NCBI GenBank assembly: GCA_033557685.1
Contig: JAWQRN010000395.1
Location: 1-30,246, forward strand
Length of the DNA stretch: 30,246 bases
Direction: 5' to 3'
Origin: Sperchopsis tessellata
Taxonomy: Eukaryota > Arthropoda > Insecta > Coleoptera > Hydrophilidae
Shown here: positions 9,505 to 20,473 of the stretch, piece after piece
Layout of the letters: each line of letters starts with the position of its first letter
How positions within the stretch are numbered: the stretch's first letter is position 1
Made by a program: the position numbers and the translations under genes
The notes under the pieces: model-generated
Database searches by the model: none
What the model was told of the DNA's origin: nothing
Seen by the model: only the letters and a program-made list of their open reading frames with translations

Positions 9505-12340
9505 GTATGAGACTGAAATTTTTTTATAATTGGCACTTATCAAATGCATGTCTTAAAATAGTTATGAAATGTAGTTAGATTTCAATAAGGAATGATTTGA
9601 TAGGTGCTTAAATATTTATGTATGTATTAAACACAATACACTCTCCTATTTTTAGAATTACCATACATTGTAATATATAAGTCAAGTTTTTACTTTCTCA
9701 CATAAGGTATATATATTTAATGTTTATAACTCTGCATACCAAAGTAGGTTATTGCATTCTAGGAATCTTAATACAGATTGTGCACTTGTAAGGATTTAAA
9801 AATGGTTGCTAAGAATGCAAGGGTTTACAACCACCCAATTTTATTATTAATGATGGTGTGGTTTGAAACATTTTTATTTATTTTAACAATTTTATTTTTA
9901 TAACTCATGTGTTCAAGCTTATAACTTTTACATTCAGTTATTATATCAAAACTGTCTGTCTAGCTTGACTTCAAACCATTAGTTCATTGAGTTATTTTAT
10001 TAGAAGTTTTAAAAGATATATCTATGGCCTTTTTTCATAGTAACTTTGTAACTCTACAAAAGATATGGATATTGATGAATCTACAGTTTCGGGTCAAATA
10101 AATCAAAAAGTAGCATATAGGTCCAAATAAAAATAAAAACTGTTATTTTATTTACACTGCTCTATAGATTACTCCATTTACAGAGCAGGTTACATAGTTT
10201 TTTTTTTTCAAAAAGTTACAAAATAAACATATTAACAATAAGATAATGCAAAAAAAGAACAACAAGAAGGAAAAATATAGGATGATTTTTTATTCTATCG
10301 AACCCTGCCTGGTAGGTGTTTTAAAATGATTTTCTGATAAATAGTGAAGTTGATTGGACTCGATGTGTCGGTCTTTGCAATGACGGCACTGCAGCTATGA
10401 CTGGCGAAAGGAAGGGTCTGACTGGCGAAAGGAAGGGCCTCTCTGCATGGGTTAAATCTTTTGCACCATATGTAAAAGTAACACACTGAAGCATTCATCA
10501 TGAACAACTTGCTGCTAAGAATATGCCAAATGGCCTTAAAACGGTTATGAATGAAGCAGTAAACATTATAAATTACATTAAAGGTCGCCCTTTGAATGCA
10601 CATGTTTTTAAAATATTATGTGATGAAATGGGTAGAGAACACATGCAACTTTAATTTCATACTGAAGTTCGCTGGCTTTCACGTGTTAAAGTACTTACCT
10701 GTTTCTTTGAATTGCGAGATGAGTCAAAATCTACCTCCATGATAGTGGATGTCCAGTGTTTCACCTTTCCGATCGCATGCATAATACCTCCTGTCGTGCT
10801 CAAGTGGCATACCTAGCTGATATTTTCAGCATCTTAAACGGATTGAAGCTATCTTTGCAAGGAAAAGATGTCACCATCATTAATGTTCAAGATAATGTAT
10901 GAAAAGTGTCGAAAAACAAGACTTTGAGAGTTTTACTACCCTGAATGATTTCCTGATAACGACTGGTGAAAAAATTCCTGAGGTGATCAACAAAGACTTG
11001 AGAGAGCACTTAAGACAACTTTGCAACCAGTTAAAAAAATATTTTCCAGAACCAGAAATTGGATTTGAGGGGTTCAGAAATCCAAGAACTGAACACTTGT
11101 TTTTACGTTTTACTGCATATTCGCCAAATGGAGGGTCCATAACTGTTTTATAAACAAAGTTGGAGAATCTCTAGGTAAAAAATATCTTCAGGATTAGTTT
11201 GGAGATTATAACTTCCTTCTGATGATTTTGATAGATTGCTACTGTTTGTACCTAGTGCCTCTAAAGTTCTTTGGAACAATTTTTTTTCTCAGCTCTTTTT
11301 TTAAAGGAGTAATTATTTTGGAACACTGAGCAAGAAATATGTTAGCATGCTTATTAACATTTATGATAATTAGTCTTTGTTTATTTACTTTTCGCCAAAA
11401 ATAAACATATTAATCTCTAAGAACAGATACTGATGTATACTGCCTCCACTATCACAAAGCACGTTATTAGAAATAGGTTATGCTTACTTAAACAAAAATG
11501 TTCAGATGCTCAGTTTATACCGGCAGGATACGCTAGAACGTAAGATTTTATGTCTCAAAAGTTGATGTATTTTACCTTATGACAGTTTTTGTTAGTTATT
11601 TTGGAATTTAGCTAGATATGCTGATTGTTTGGCTTAATATATCTTGTAGACAATAAACTTTAGAGATATGCCATTTCCTGAAGACATAGATTAGGTCTTA
11701 AACTTAAACGTTTTTAATTATCTCAATTTTTTTTTAACAGTTATTACTTTCTTGAGAAGGCTGATTTATATATGCTGAGGCAACAGTATTAACATGTGGA
11801 TTTCAATTATTGAATTTGCACATACATTTGACATTGACAAAGATTCGAAAGTTAGTAAGTCGCCATCGATTGTAAAACTCGCCCGTGTTTTTAGAGACGT
11901 TTATATGCGAACAAAGTAATGATGAATTACAGTAATGGAAAATATAATGGCGGATAAAAATTCAATACACATTGTAATATCTTATTTATAGTGGTTATTC
12001 ACAACAATACTTTGAGGTTTAATTAAAAATTTAAATAATTGATGATTTGTTTTTGGAGACTGATATAATGCACTGTATGGTAATTTTCTATGCATTTATT
12101 TTATTTTTGTTTCTGCTTTTGATATCATGCGTTTATTTTTAATTTTATAGGTTTTTCATCACTTTTCTATTTAAATAAAGTAAATAAATTATGTTATGTT
12201 ATAGAAAATAGTCAACTATAATTAATCCACTGAATTTATGAAGTTTATGTATGATAAGTTAATATTTATGTATATTTTCCACCATGAAAGTAGACAATTT
12301 TACCAACTTGAGAACTATTCTCATTTTATTATTTTATTAG
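9505..12340. other. kuz: kuz intron (phase 0) with hAT relic
   Basis: Bounded by GTATGA and ATTTTATTAG. Outside the hAT relic (10281-11265) it is AT-rich sequence without recognisable genes. Confidence 0.85.
10281..11265 (+). pseudogene. hAT transposase relic (ZBED5/FAM200-like)
   Basis: Plus-strand translation, with stops and at least one frameshift, gives blocks in the order of the hAT transposases related to vertebrate ZBED5/FAM200: DDFLFYRTLPGR, VDWTRCVGLCNDGTAAMTG, HHEQLAAKNMPNGLKTVMNE, INYIKGRPLNAHVFKILC, FHTEVRWLSR, FFELRDES, SLQGKDVT and, in the longest open piece (10899-11153), KQDFESFTTLNDFLI and CNQLKKYFPEPEIGF. A 21-base segment encoding LTGERKG is duplicated in tandem at about 10398-10439. 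The BED zinc finger and the terminal repeats are not seen. It is a dead insertion in a kuz intron on the same strand as the gene. Confidence 0.85.
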
Positions 12341-12506
12341 CGACATCATCAAGGAAGTGCTAACCACCCTAATGTACATGGAGGTGGAGCAGCATCAGGG
12401 GGTGGAAGAAGTCGAGGAGGTGACAACAGAGGCTCTAGGCCAAGTGCAAATCAGGGTCCTAGAGCAGGGTACGGCGAAGGCCGGGGTCATCATTACGCCC
12501 CCAAAG
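12341..12506 (+). CDS. kuz: kuz/ADAM10 exon: glycine/arginine-rich cytoplasmic tail
   Basis: After the acceptor ATTTTATTAG, a phase-0 frame continues with RHHQGSANHPNVHGGG, GGGRSRGGDNRGSRPS and RAGYGEGRGHHYAPK. The composition is low complexity, rich in Gly, Arg, His and Asn, as expected for a disordered cytoplasmic tail. Base composition rises well above the surrounding AT-rich intron, which supports coding use. The exon ends AAA G before GTATAT (phase 1). Function of this tail segment is not known to me; arginine-rich and proline-containing stretches in ADAM10 tails are used for trafficking and adaptor binding. Another frame is also open here but does not join the flanking exons, so I regard it as a shadow. 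Confidence 0.88.
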
Positions 12507-14917
12507 GTATATATTTCAAAGATATTAAGGTCTAATTTTGAAAGAAGTTTTCAGTAGTCAATATTAGAATAAAGTCTATATATCTTATATAAAATATTTA
12601 GGAACATTTTTGAGAAATTTTGAGAATTTTAGTTTAATATTTGGATCAAAGTACTTTATATTAAAAAAATTTAAGATTTATTTTTTATAGTTCATTTTTT
12701 TATATTTATGTTTTGTCAGCCATTTAAATGTCAGTCAGGCAAAAAAGATCTGTCTAGCAAGATTTAGCAAAAAATATTTCGAATGCCATAAAATAATTTT
12801 GGCAACAATTTTACCTATCTTATATTTCCTTTGGGTTCAGTATGTGCAACTTAGTTTTGAAAAAGGACAGTAATTTAAATGGATTACAGGGGTAAATTTT
12901 TGGTTAATTCATTGTTTTTATCACAAGTGAAATTAATTTCATAATGGTAGGAAAGTTATTTATTAGAGAACAATCTAAATGCAACTGCATATTTTGTATT
13001 ATAATTACTGTATTATAGATTTTATAATATAACAATTATTTTCAAATCAATCATGCAAATTTTTCAGATTTGTACAAATTAATGTACACATCAATGACAG
13101 AAGTTTTTGATTTTGAAATGTATGATAAACAATTTTATATGGTAAGACAGTTCTGGAACTAAGAACATGTTATGTAATGTATCATACATAAAAAAAAAAT
13201 CAACTCTCAATATCATGATCATATAAATATTTCTCAGTGTTTAATATCAATTGTTAAAACATTGTTTTCCAAGATTAATTTGATGAAATATTGTACCACA
13301 CTATCTATATGTCATAGTCACTAAAAAAGTTGTTTGTGGTTTATGTTGTTTTTGTTTCTTAGTTTCAAAAAAACGTACTAAAATATTTATTGAAATTTGA
13401 ATTTATAATGCTGGTGATATTTTCTTATGAATATATTCTGTTCTGGAACTTTATTTGTAGAATAAAATTCAACAAATGATGCACAACTCCATTGAGAAAA
13501 AGTGTAGATCAATATACAGTAATATGCAAATATTTATACAATAAGTATTGTAATATAAATATTGTATGATCTATTGCTCTGAAGGTAAGGGAATCTAATC
13601 TTGTCCGCAGCAATCTTTTTCGAAGCAATTATCCAAATTGATTTAAAAAATGTGTCTGTTGGTAGGATTTGTTCTCATATCGCTGTTACGAACTATGGTT
13701 TCCGCAGTTATACCTAGCCATTGCACAGCAGTTATACCAATGTTCTTGTTCTGTGTTGGGTTCGTCCTGTTTGAGCTGTGTAAATACATTAAACATCAAC
13801 AATATATAGAGCTTAAAAATGTCAGTTTATTGCCATTAACAGTCTTTCTCTCAAAATCTTTGTTTATTTCTGTACAGCAGGTTCGATAATTAGAAACTAT
13901 TTCATTTCATTTTTAAGAATAATAGTTAATAATAATAGTGTGTTATTTCTGGAACAAACCAAAATAAATATCTTTTATTGTCATGTACTTTTATCATTAT
14001 AAAATAGCTACCTATACTGAGTATTTCCTTAATAAGATGCTTAATATGATTCCTTAAGAAATTTTATGGACAAAAATTCAAATGAACATTTGTCCTAATG
14101 GCTTTCCTTTTTGGGATATAGGCAGGCGTTCAAAATTTCGATTTTATTTTCTATTTCCTACATTTTTCGATATTTATCTAAAATTTGGTAAACATATACT
14201 TTGTAGTGAAATTAACTTTGCTGCATTAGATTTTGTGAAAATTCTATATAGGGGATATTTTTTGAGGTTTATGTATCATTTTTTCCACCTAACCTTTTTG
14301 TGGTATGTCACTGGCCTTTGAAATTGATAATTATAAATTTGTAAGATTTTAGTTTATCTCCTTTAAATTTTTGATATCTACTTTAGTTTAGAAGTAACAT
14401 CAACTATGTTATGGTAGTTTTACTAAAATTGATGTAAGGAGTGATATTTTTGAGAGAAATGTACATAAACTCCAAAAAAGATAAAAAATCTCATTTTCAC
14501 AAATATTATTAAAATCATAATTTTTTTAATTTATGCAATAACTTCTAAACAAAAAAATGATATCAAACCTTTTAAGCTGACACAAAAAATTTGTCAAAGA
14601 AACTAACAAACGTAATACAGTTAATTTCAAAGGCAATGACACAACAAAAATGTTTAGGTAGGAAAAATATACGAAACTCCCCAAAACATATCACCCTGCA
14701 TATAGCTTTCATTACAATTACTGTAGAGTAGTTGATCTTTCTAGAAGGTATACTAAGATAGAAAATAAAAACCAAAATAAATTTAAATTTTCAATGGGAA
14801 CGAAAGCATTTTAGAAAATATGTTTATATGATCTTTACTCCATGAATTCGCTTGAGGAATCAGTTACTTAGGAAACTCTCTGTATAATTTTAGGCACCAA
14901 TCTAAAGCAAAATAACT

Positions 14918-15383
14918 ATTGAATTTATAGTATAATAGTATGTTTTTTTTTTCTGATAAACATTTTTTTTTTCAATAATAAATTAATTGATATGTGCACC
15001 AAGCCATAATTATCTCAGTTATTATTTGACAAAAAGATACAGAAAGGTGCTTGTAAATATGATGTGAAAAATTTAATTATTGTTGTTGTGTAAGTCCTTT
15101 CATATATTTATATTTTAATTCAAAGTTGTGTATTTTGAATAGGAATAATCGGATTGAATTTATGGTATAATACAATTTTTTTTTCAAATTTCTGATAAAA
15201 AGTTATTTTTTTTTCAAGAATAAATTAATTAATATATGCACCATGCCATAATTATCTTGATTATTATTTGACAAAAAGGTACATAAAGGTGCTTGTAAAT
15301 ATGACGAGAAATTTAATTATTGTTGCCATGTAAGTCCTTTCATATATTTATAGTTTAATTCAAAGTTGTACATTTTGAATAGG
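14918..15383. repeat. Tandem duplication, about 235-base period
   Basis: Copy 1 (14918-15143) and copy 2 (15153-15383) share ATTGAATTTATRGTATAATA, a T-tract, TAAATTAATTRATATRTGCA, CATAATTATCT, AAAGGTGCTTGTAAATATGA and TAAGTCCTTTCATATATTTA, ending TTTTGAATAGGA. Small indels in the T-tracts account for length differences. It lies just upstream of the mariner-like element. Confidence 0.9.
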
Positions 15384-15429
15384 ACCAATTGTTTATTTTT
15401 TTGTAATTTTTCAATAAAAATCTATCATG

Positions 15430-16969
15430 CAGTGCCTTCATTTCAAAACTGTGATCTAGAATAACTCCACTATAGAATAAGTTTTCTGTTCAACTTCCTT
15501 TCACTACAACTTTGAGATCTCAAATAGCTCTTGTGATATATCATTTTAAAGGGCGTAACAGACCGTATCTGTTTGAAAAAAAAATTGAAATCGGTTCATG
15601 CATTTGTATATGAAAGTTATTTTATTGAATGTTAAAAATTTGTTTCTGTATTAGATAGGAAATAAAGAATTTCTCAATTGAAAGTGAATAGTAAAGTTTT
15701 TATGGATGAGGTGAATATTTGGACGTTATAGTGATTTGTTATTTGTGAGTGTTAATAACAAGAAAAACAGTGTTTCATAATGGTTTATACTTTTGCAGGT
15801 ATAACAGAAATTATCTTCACCTACAGGGATGTAAATCATTGTGCTCGCAGAACCATTCAAGTTTTTAATCAGCGATACCCCTATAAAAATGTAACCATCC
15901 AATATTTACTCAATTAGTAAAGAAATTTCAGTATGTAATAAAAAAGAGGTCATTTTGCTATAGCTCCCGCCAATTCCCTTTCAAAAGCATTTAAAGTGAA
16001 TAAGTTTCTTCCCCTACAAATTGCAATTTCCTTAGCAACTGAGGAAGATGGTTATGACAGAAAAATTCACTGTCAAAAACTGACTCAGAAGAATCATCAT
16101 CTGTGATCCAAATTTGTTAAATATGTATTTGTTCAAGGGACGAGTCGACTTTTTTCTTAATGGATTTTTGGATAAACAATTTTAGATATAGGGACATTGA
16201 AAATCCACCCGTGTATCGAAAGTATCATACTCATAGTTTCCCATGAAGGTCAAAGTGTGGGCTGGTATTCAAGGGAGACATAATTGAGCGTATTTTTATC
16301 GAAAAAACTGATAGGGCAATATTGTAAACTACAAGAATATGAGATAGATCCACTTGTCATTCAGTCATTGGAAAACCAAGTCAATAAAGAGAGGAAACAC
16401 GATACTGATGAAAAAAATTTGCATTTTTGACAAGACGGATCTTCTCCTCATTGTGCTTTTCTTGTGAGAGAGGCTAGATGAAAGATTTCCTAAGAAATGG
16501 ATTGAAATAAATGGCTGGCAAGTCTTCAGATTTAGCACCTGTTGATCTCTGGGGATATTTGAAAATGTAAGTTTATGAAACTCCACCAGAGGACATTAAT
16601 GACTTCAAAGCTAGGATGAGTCGAGAATGCAGGCATATTATATGGAAAACATTTAGAAATGTTCGTCAAGAATATGAAGCTAGGCTATTATTGTTCAGCA
16701 AATAATGAAAGACATTTTGACCATTTAATTTAATAATTATCTGTTGTATTAATTTGGTTTTATTATAGCTGTATTCCACGAATATATGAACCAATTTTAA
16801 TTTTTTAATAATGTACTGCAAAGTAGGGAGTAGCATTTGAGATTTCATGGTTGGGATGAAGAGGTTGAACAAAAATATTATTCGAAAGTGGTTTTGAACT
16901 TCCCCTCGATATTTAAAGTGATTTTGCTCAAACTCGTGCCTCCTTCAGATTTTTGAAATTAAGGAACTG
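15430..16969 (+). mobile_element. Mariner-like (DD34D-type) element, full length, inactive
   Basis: Inverted ends are visible: 5' CAGTGCCTTCATTTCAAAAC against the 3' end read in reverse, CAGTTCCTTAATTTCAAAAA, with further inner matches (CTGTTCAAC, GAGATCTCAAAT against GAAATCTCAAAT). TA follows the 3' end as expected for this superfamily. A 45-codon open frame starts at 15780 (MVYTFAGITEIIFTYRDVNH) with the usual N-terminal RYP block, then stops and frameshifts follow. Decayed catalytic blocks are DESTFF (first D, 16139-16141), QDGSSPHC (second D, 16434-16436) and SSDLAPVDLWGYLK (third D, 16544-16546), then VYETPPEDINDFKA and NVRQEYEA. The spacing fits a DD34D transposase with small indels. 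It cannot encode a working transposase. Confidence 0.85.
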
Positions 16970-17414
16970 TATATAAAACGTTTAAAGAATGTACAATGAA
17001 CAAAAGATTATGGGATACTAGAGTGCAAGAATTGCTAAGTTTCTATCCTTCCACTCTAAGAATGTTTTCTAAGACAATATTACTACTAGAAATGTAGTTT
17101 TGTCTATCAAAATATCAAGGAGAATGCTGTGTATATTTATCTTTCACATTATATAAAGTTCCCATTTATTCAATTTTGTCAATTTCGTGATTTTGTAGAA
17201 TCGGTAATTTTATGATATTGTATTTACTATGTATATAAATGGTTATTACGCAAATTTAATATAAATGTTTTAGTTTTATTATACCTTAATCGGATCTATA
17301 TGTGATTAATTTTTTTTTATTTTTCCATATTATATTTTAATTTTTTTTCATCTCATTCATCTTACACTTTACACTAACACAAAAACTAACTTTACTATTT
17401 TTATAATCTAATAG

Positions 17415-17521
17415 ATTATTCTCCACTAGCAACAGCACCGCCCGCCGGCTACAGTAGGACGAACCATCCATATGCCGGTGCCTACGATAGGAATGCCTAT
17501 GAGATGAGGCAGAAAGTCTGA
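17415..17521 (+). CDS. kuz: kuz/ADAM10 last canonical exon: C-terminal tail to TGA stop
   Basis: The acceptor TTTATAATCTAATAG precedes AT; with the G from the previous exon the frame reads DYSPLATAPPAGYSRTNHPY and then AGAYDRNAYEMRQKV followed by TGA at 17519-17521. The ending YEMRQKV resembles the short YQM-containing end of vertebrate ADAM10, suggesting that this TGA is the ancestral stop. The exon is GC-rich in an AT-rich region. The base after the stop is C, a leaky context. The frame then stays open for another 65 codons, described separately. No consensus splice site that would remove the TGA is visible nearby: AAAGTCTGA is not a usual donor, and using the CAG at 17522-17524 as acceptor shifts frame into a stop. 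Confidence 0.85.
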
Positions 17522-17719
17522 CAGAACGGACCGGCCGGGGAGCCCAGGGTGTCACCTCCTCCTGAGTATCCTGGCGCACCTATGGCCGACATTCACTTTG
17601 AAGGTCCCGCACGTGTCTCTATGACAAATACCGTCTCTAGTTGTCCAAACGACCTGTCTGGTCCACCTGCTGCGCCACCTATGGACTCTCAAAGTGAGTG
17701 GGGACATCCGTCAACTTAA
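17522..17719 (+). other. Candidate stop-readthrough extension of kuz with PPxY motif
   Basis: Directly after TGA, 65 sense codons run in frame to TAA at 17717-17719. The peptide is proline-rich (14 of 65), including VSPPPEYPG with a PPEY motif, PARVSMTNT, SGPPAAPPMDS and the end SEWGHPST. The two other plus-strand frames are closed by stops inside this stretch. GC content stays as high as in the coding half of the exon and drops beyond the TAA. Known readthrough genes in insects often have TGA followed by C. PPxY motifs bind WW domains such as those of NEDD4-family ubiquitin ligases, so the extension could alter endocytosis or turnover of the protease; that is inference. By base composition alone an open run this long has roughly a one-in-ten chance, so it is suggestive and not proven. 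A GTGAGT donor-like site lies at 17694-17699. Confidence 0.45.
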
Positions 17720-20373
17720 CTGCCCTGCACTGGGTGAGTGGGGGGCAAAAGAACAAGTAAGGCCAATGTGTTCTGTGATTAAAAATACACGGGAACTTGT
17801 ATTATTAAAGCAAGTGCGTGTACAAATATAGTAATTGATTTCAGTGGTTGAAAACGGGTGCATTTCGATATAGTCACCTTTAGTTTTTAGAAATACTTTT
17901 TTATGTATTTACCATGAGGATTCGATTTTTAAATGAAGTTTTATTGGTTATTTAACTTCCTTTTATACAAGGCTGATTTGCAATTGAACTACTCTATGCA
18001 ATATGGAGATAGATCCCAAACTGTGAAGTGTATAATATTTAACTTGCATTTGCAATGTTTTAGTTTAACTAGATTTCTGTTGAAAAAAAAATACTTTCTC
18101 CCCTATTCACATAGTGTAGTTCAATTGTTCACTGTTTCTATTCGACCATTTCTTATTGGATGATTCACGAATCGTATAGGTATAATAATAACTTGTGTAA
18201 TTTTTTAGATGTAGATATTTTATCTTTTAATTGATATTCTAATATATAGCATGTAAGACATTTTATGTTTTCTGATTTATTTATCTCCATTTTCATTTAA
18301 TGTTGTATTTAGTTTTATATTACTATTGTTTACTGGCACTACTTTCTTGCAATACGATGCATCATCATATTTTTTTCAATTTATCCTTTAACGTTGTACT
18401 CAAATTTGGCAACTTTGTGTTAATTTCCTTTGATTATTAGTTATACCTCCGTGATATCTGCAAATAAGGACATTTATAAATGTGTTCAGTGGAAGTTACC
18501 TAAATATTTGAGCTAACACCTTCATGCAGTAAGTCTTAATTTGCATTCTTAAATTGAATAAATTAGACTTGTTAGTATTAATATAATTCAAAATTTAGTG
18601 CATTATATTTACATAAATACATCTTTCAACAAAATTATTAGCAAACTAATTGCAGTATTAAAGTATCATTTTAACTCAAATTTAGTGTAAAAGGCTTCAA
18701 GAAAAAAATGCCTTAGTATTATTTGAGGGTATATTCTAGAGAAAAATTCTTTGGCAATGCCTTAAGTTTGTGATAATATGTTACATTAAAATATCAAAAT
18801 ATTCATCAAATCAAAAGTATTATTCATTTTTGTATTAACATTAACAAGATCATGTCAATATTATCTTTCAAAGTTGAAACACCAATGGGTGGTTGTGAAA
18901 CATATGTATCCTGTTTTTCAGTATATACTTTATTTTGTTTAGTTAATGTCTTGTAGGGATTGCAATACCGATAATTTTTTCAAGAAATTGTTGAAAGAAA
19001 ATAAGAAACACAGTGCAACTAACATTTATTTGTAAGAAAATTATTATAGACAAAAAAATTAAATTATAAATTATTTTATGAATGAATATGAAGTTTTACT
19101 TTGTCGATGGTCACTGGTTTCTTTTGAGAGTTGTGAAGGTAAAAAAGCTCACTTCTTAAATCAACCGAAATTCTATAGATATAGGTGAATTCATTTTTGT
19201 TAGGGTTTTCTTCATGAAGTGTAGAGACGCTTTTGCTATCAGGAGATTTGCAACTTGATGGCAAAGTGATTCAATGACCAACTTTTTTGAAGAAGAGCAG
19301 AAAATGCCATTGAAATTGTAGCAAATTAGTCTTCCGAGTTAATGTCAATAAGTGCCTCTACTTATGCATATTTTAATATATCGCACCGTCATGTCCAGTA
19401 AGCTATTTGCAGTCGAGTACTAGTATGAATTCTTTACCTAATTCAGCAGAATTTTTAGTGAGACATCTTCAGAATATGCTGTTAACTTTTTTAATTTTGA
19501 TTAATAATATGGTCACCATTAGCTTTAGTAGAGAAGTAAATTGCATCTATCATCATTATTCCATGGTCATAGTGCATTCACACTTGTCGAATCTGCTTAC
19601 CCCTGACTTTTAATTCTTCAAATTGTTTTTCAAGGGTTGATGTATTTTCTAACTATATTTTAATACCAGCATTTATAATACTATTAGTAATATTCGATAG
19701 TTCTTTAAAACCTTTAATAACTTTTAAATATTGCTTGCACTTGCTTAACATCTATATGCGTATAAGTTATACAGCCATAATGAACTCTTGTCGTCTGCAT
19801 TTCTGCAATTTTTAAAATAGATATTCATTATGGGTAAAATAGTACTGCAATCCCTAATATCTTGAATATATTTAAAAGAATTTAAAAAATATTCTCATTT
19901 TATCTGTAAATAGTTTTATGTTAAAGTTAAAAACTCCTTGTTTTCCTGTCACTACTCTGTATACCAAATATGTATATTGTTTGAGAACTAATTTAATGTT
20001 TCAAACGATAATGATTATCCAATAAGAAATATAGCATTTATATGAATACCGGAGATTTGTATGCATTTGTTCCTTAACATTTGTAATTTTTGGTCGTTAG
20101 ACCTTTTACTACTCCTATTGTAATATGATTATTGGAGATTTTTAACTATTAAATTGTTGTATTGAAATGTTTTTATTACTTGTAATAATTGTGTCAACAC
20201 TTTGGTTGATAATTTGTTTTAATTGATGAAGATGTGATGCAAAATTCAACAAACTTCTATGCACCATGATCATATTGTTTACCATAAAGAAATAAATCTT
20301 TGTAAATTTTGTGAAATTTATTTTATTTTGTATTTATCTAGCTCTTTTACTTATATAATCTTATGTATCAATT
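17720..20373. other. Probable kuz 3' UTR and downstream AT-rich DNA
   Basis: No coding segment is recognised. ATTAAA variants at 17778 and 17804 and AATAAA at 18557 could serve as polyadenylation signals, but such words are frequent in DNA this AT-rich, so the transcript end is not fixed. Two closely spaced GTGAGTGGGG words (17694, 17734) flank the TAA stop. Confidence 0.4.
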
Positions 20374-20473
20374 TTAACCCATTCGGGACGAGTGCAATGC
20401 AAGTAGTAGTAATCCAAACACCAGAAGTTGTGCGAGCGGCGCTGTATTTCAACGCCCAACCTGAATTGGTTAA
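20374..20473. mobile_element. piggyBac-like MITE, 100 bp with TTAA ends
   Basis: TTAA at both borders (20374-20377 and 20470-20473) encloses 92 bases with inverted ends: TTAACCCATTCGGG on the left, TTAACCAATTCAGG when the right end is read in reverse (12 of 14). The inside is far richer in GC than its surroundings (GTGCGAGCGGCGCTG). TTAA target duplication and short inverted ends starting CCC/CCA are features of piggyBac elements. Confidence 0.6.

Larger units (their letters stand above)
12507..17414. other. kuz: kuz intron (phase 1) with tandem duplication and mariner relic
   Basis: The longest intron in view, bounded by GTATAT and TCTAATAG. The stretch 12507-14917 has no recognisable content; short hydrophobic open frames at 13650 and 14082 look like chance in T-rich DNA. 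The tandem duplication and mariner-like element are listed separately. Confidence 0.8.
1345..17521 (+). other. kuz: kuzbanian/ADAM10 gene, 3' portion (six exons)
   Basis: This entry spans the visible part of one gene. Joining six exons gives a continuous ADAM10-type protein: late metalloproteinase domain, disintegrin, cysteine-rich domain, one membrane helix and a basic, glycine- and proline-rich cytoplasmic tail. No EGF domain is present, which is typical of ADAM10 and unlike most other ADAMs. Every intron starts with GT, ends with AG and keeps frame (phases 0, 2, 0, 0, 1). In animals this enzyme cuts Notch at the S2 site after ligand binding and sheds other membrane proteins at the cell surface. 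The first exon begins in mid-domain at phase 0, so signal peptide, prodomain with cysteine switch, furin site and promoter are outside the window. Introns run from 1.4 to 4.9 kb and carry most of the transposon remains listed below. Confidence 0.95.

Noticed and set aside
12357..12557. Open frame MLTTLMYMEVEQHQGVEEVE in another frame over the tail exon
   Set aside because: Does not join the flanking exons; the Gly/Arg-rich frame does, with matching phases.
13650..13889. Hydrophobic 79-codon open frame in an intron
   Set aside because: T-rich DNA yields Leu/Phe/Val-rich frames by chance; no family recognised and no splice support.
15798..15917. TTTTGCAG followed by an open frame, as a kuz exon
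   Set aside because: The peptide is the N-terminal part of a mariner-like transposase, inside an element with inverted ends.
17522..17524. CAG at 17522-17524 as an alternative acceptor that removes the TGA
   Set aside because: Joined to the phase-1 donor at 12506 it shifts frame and meets a stop within about 13 codons.
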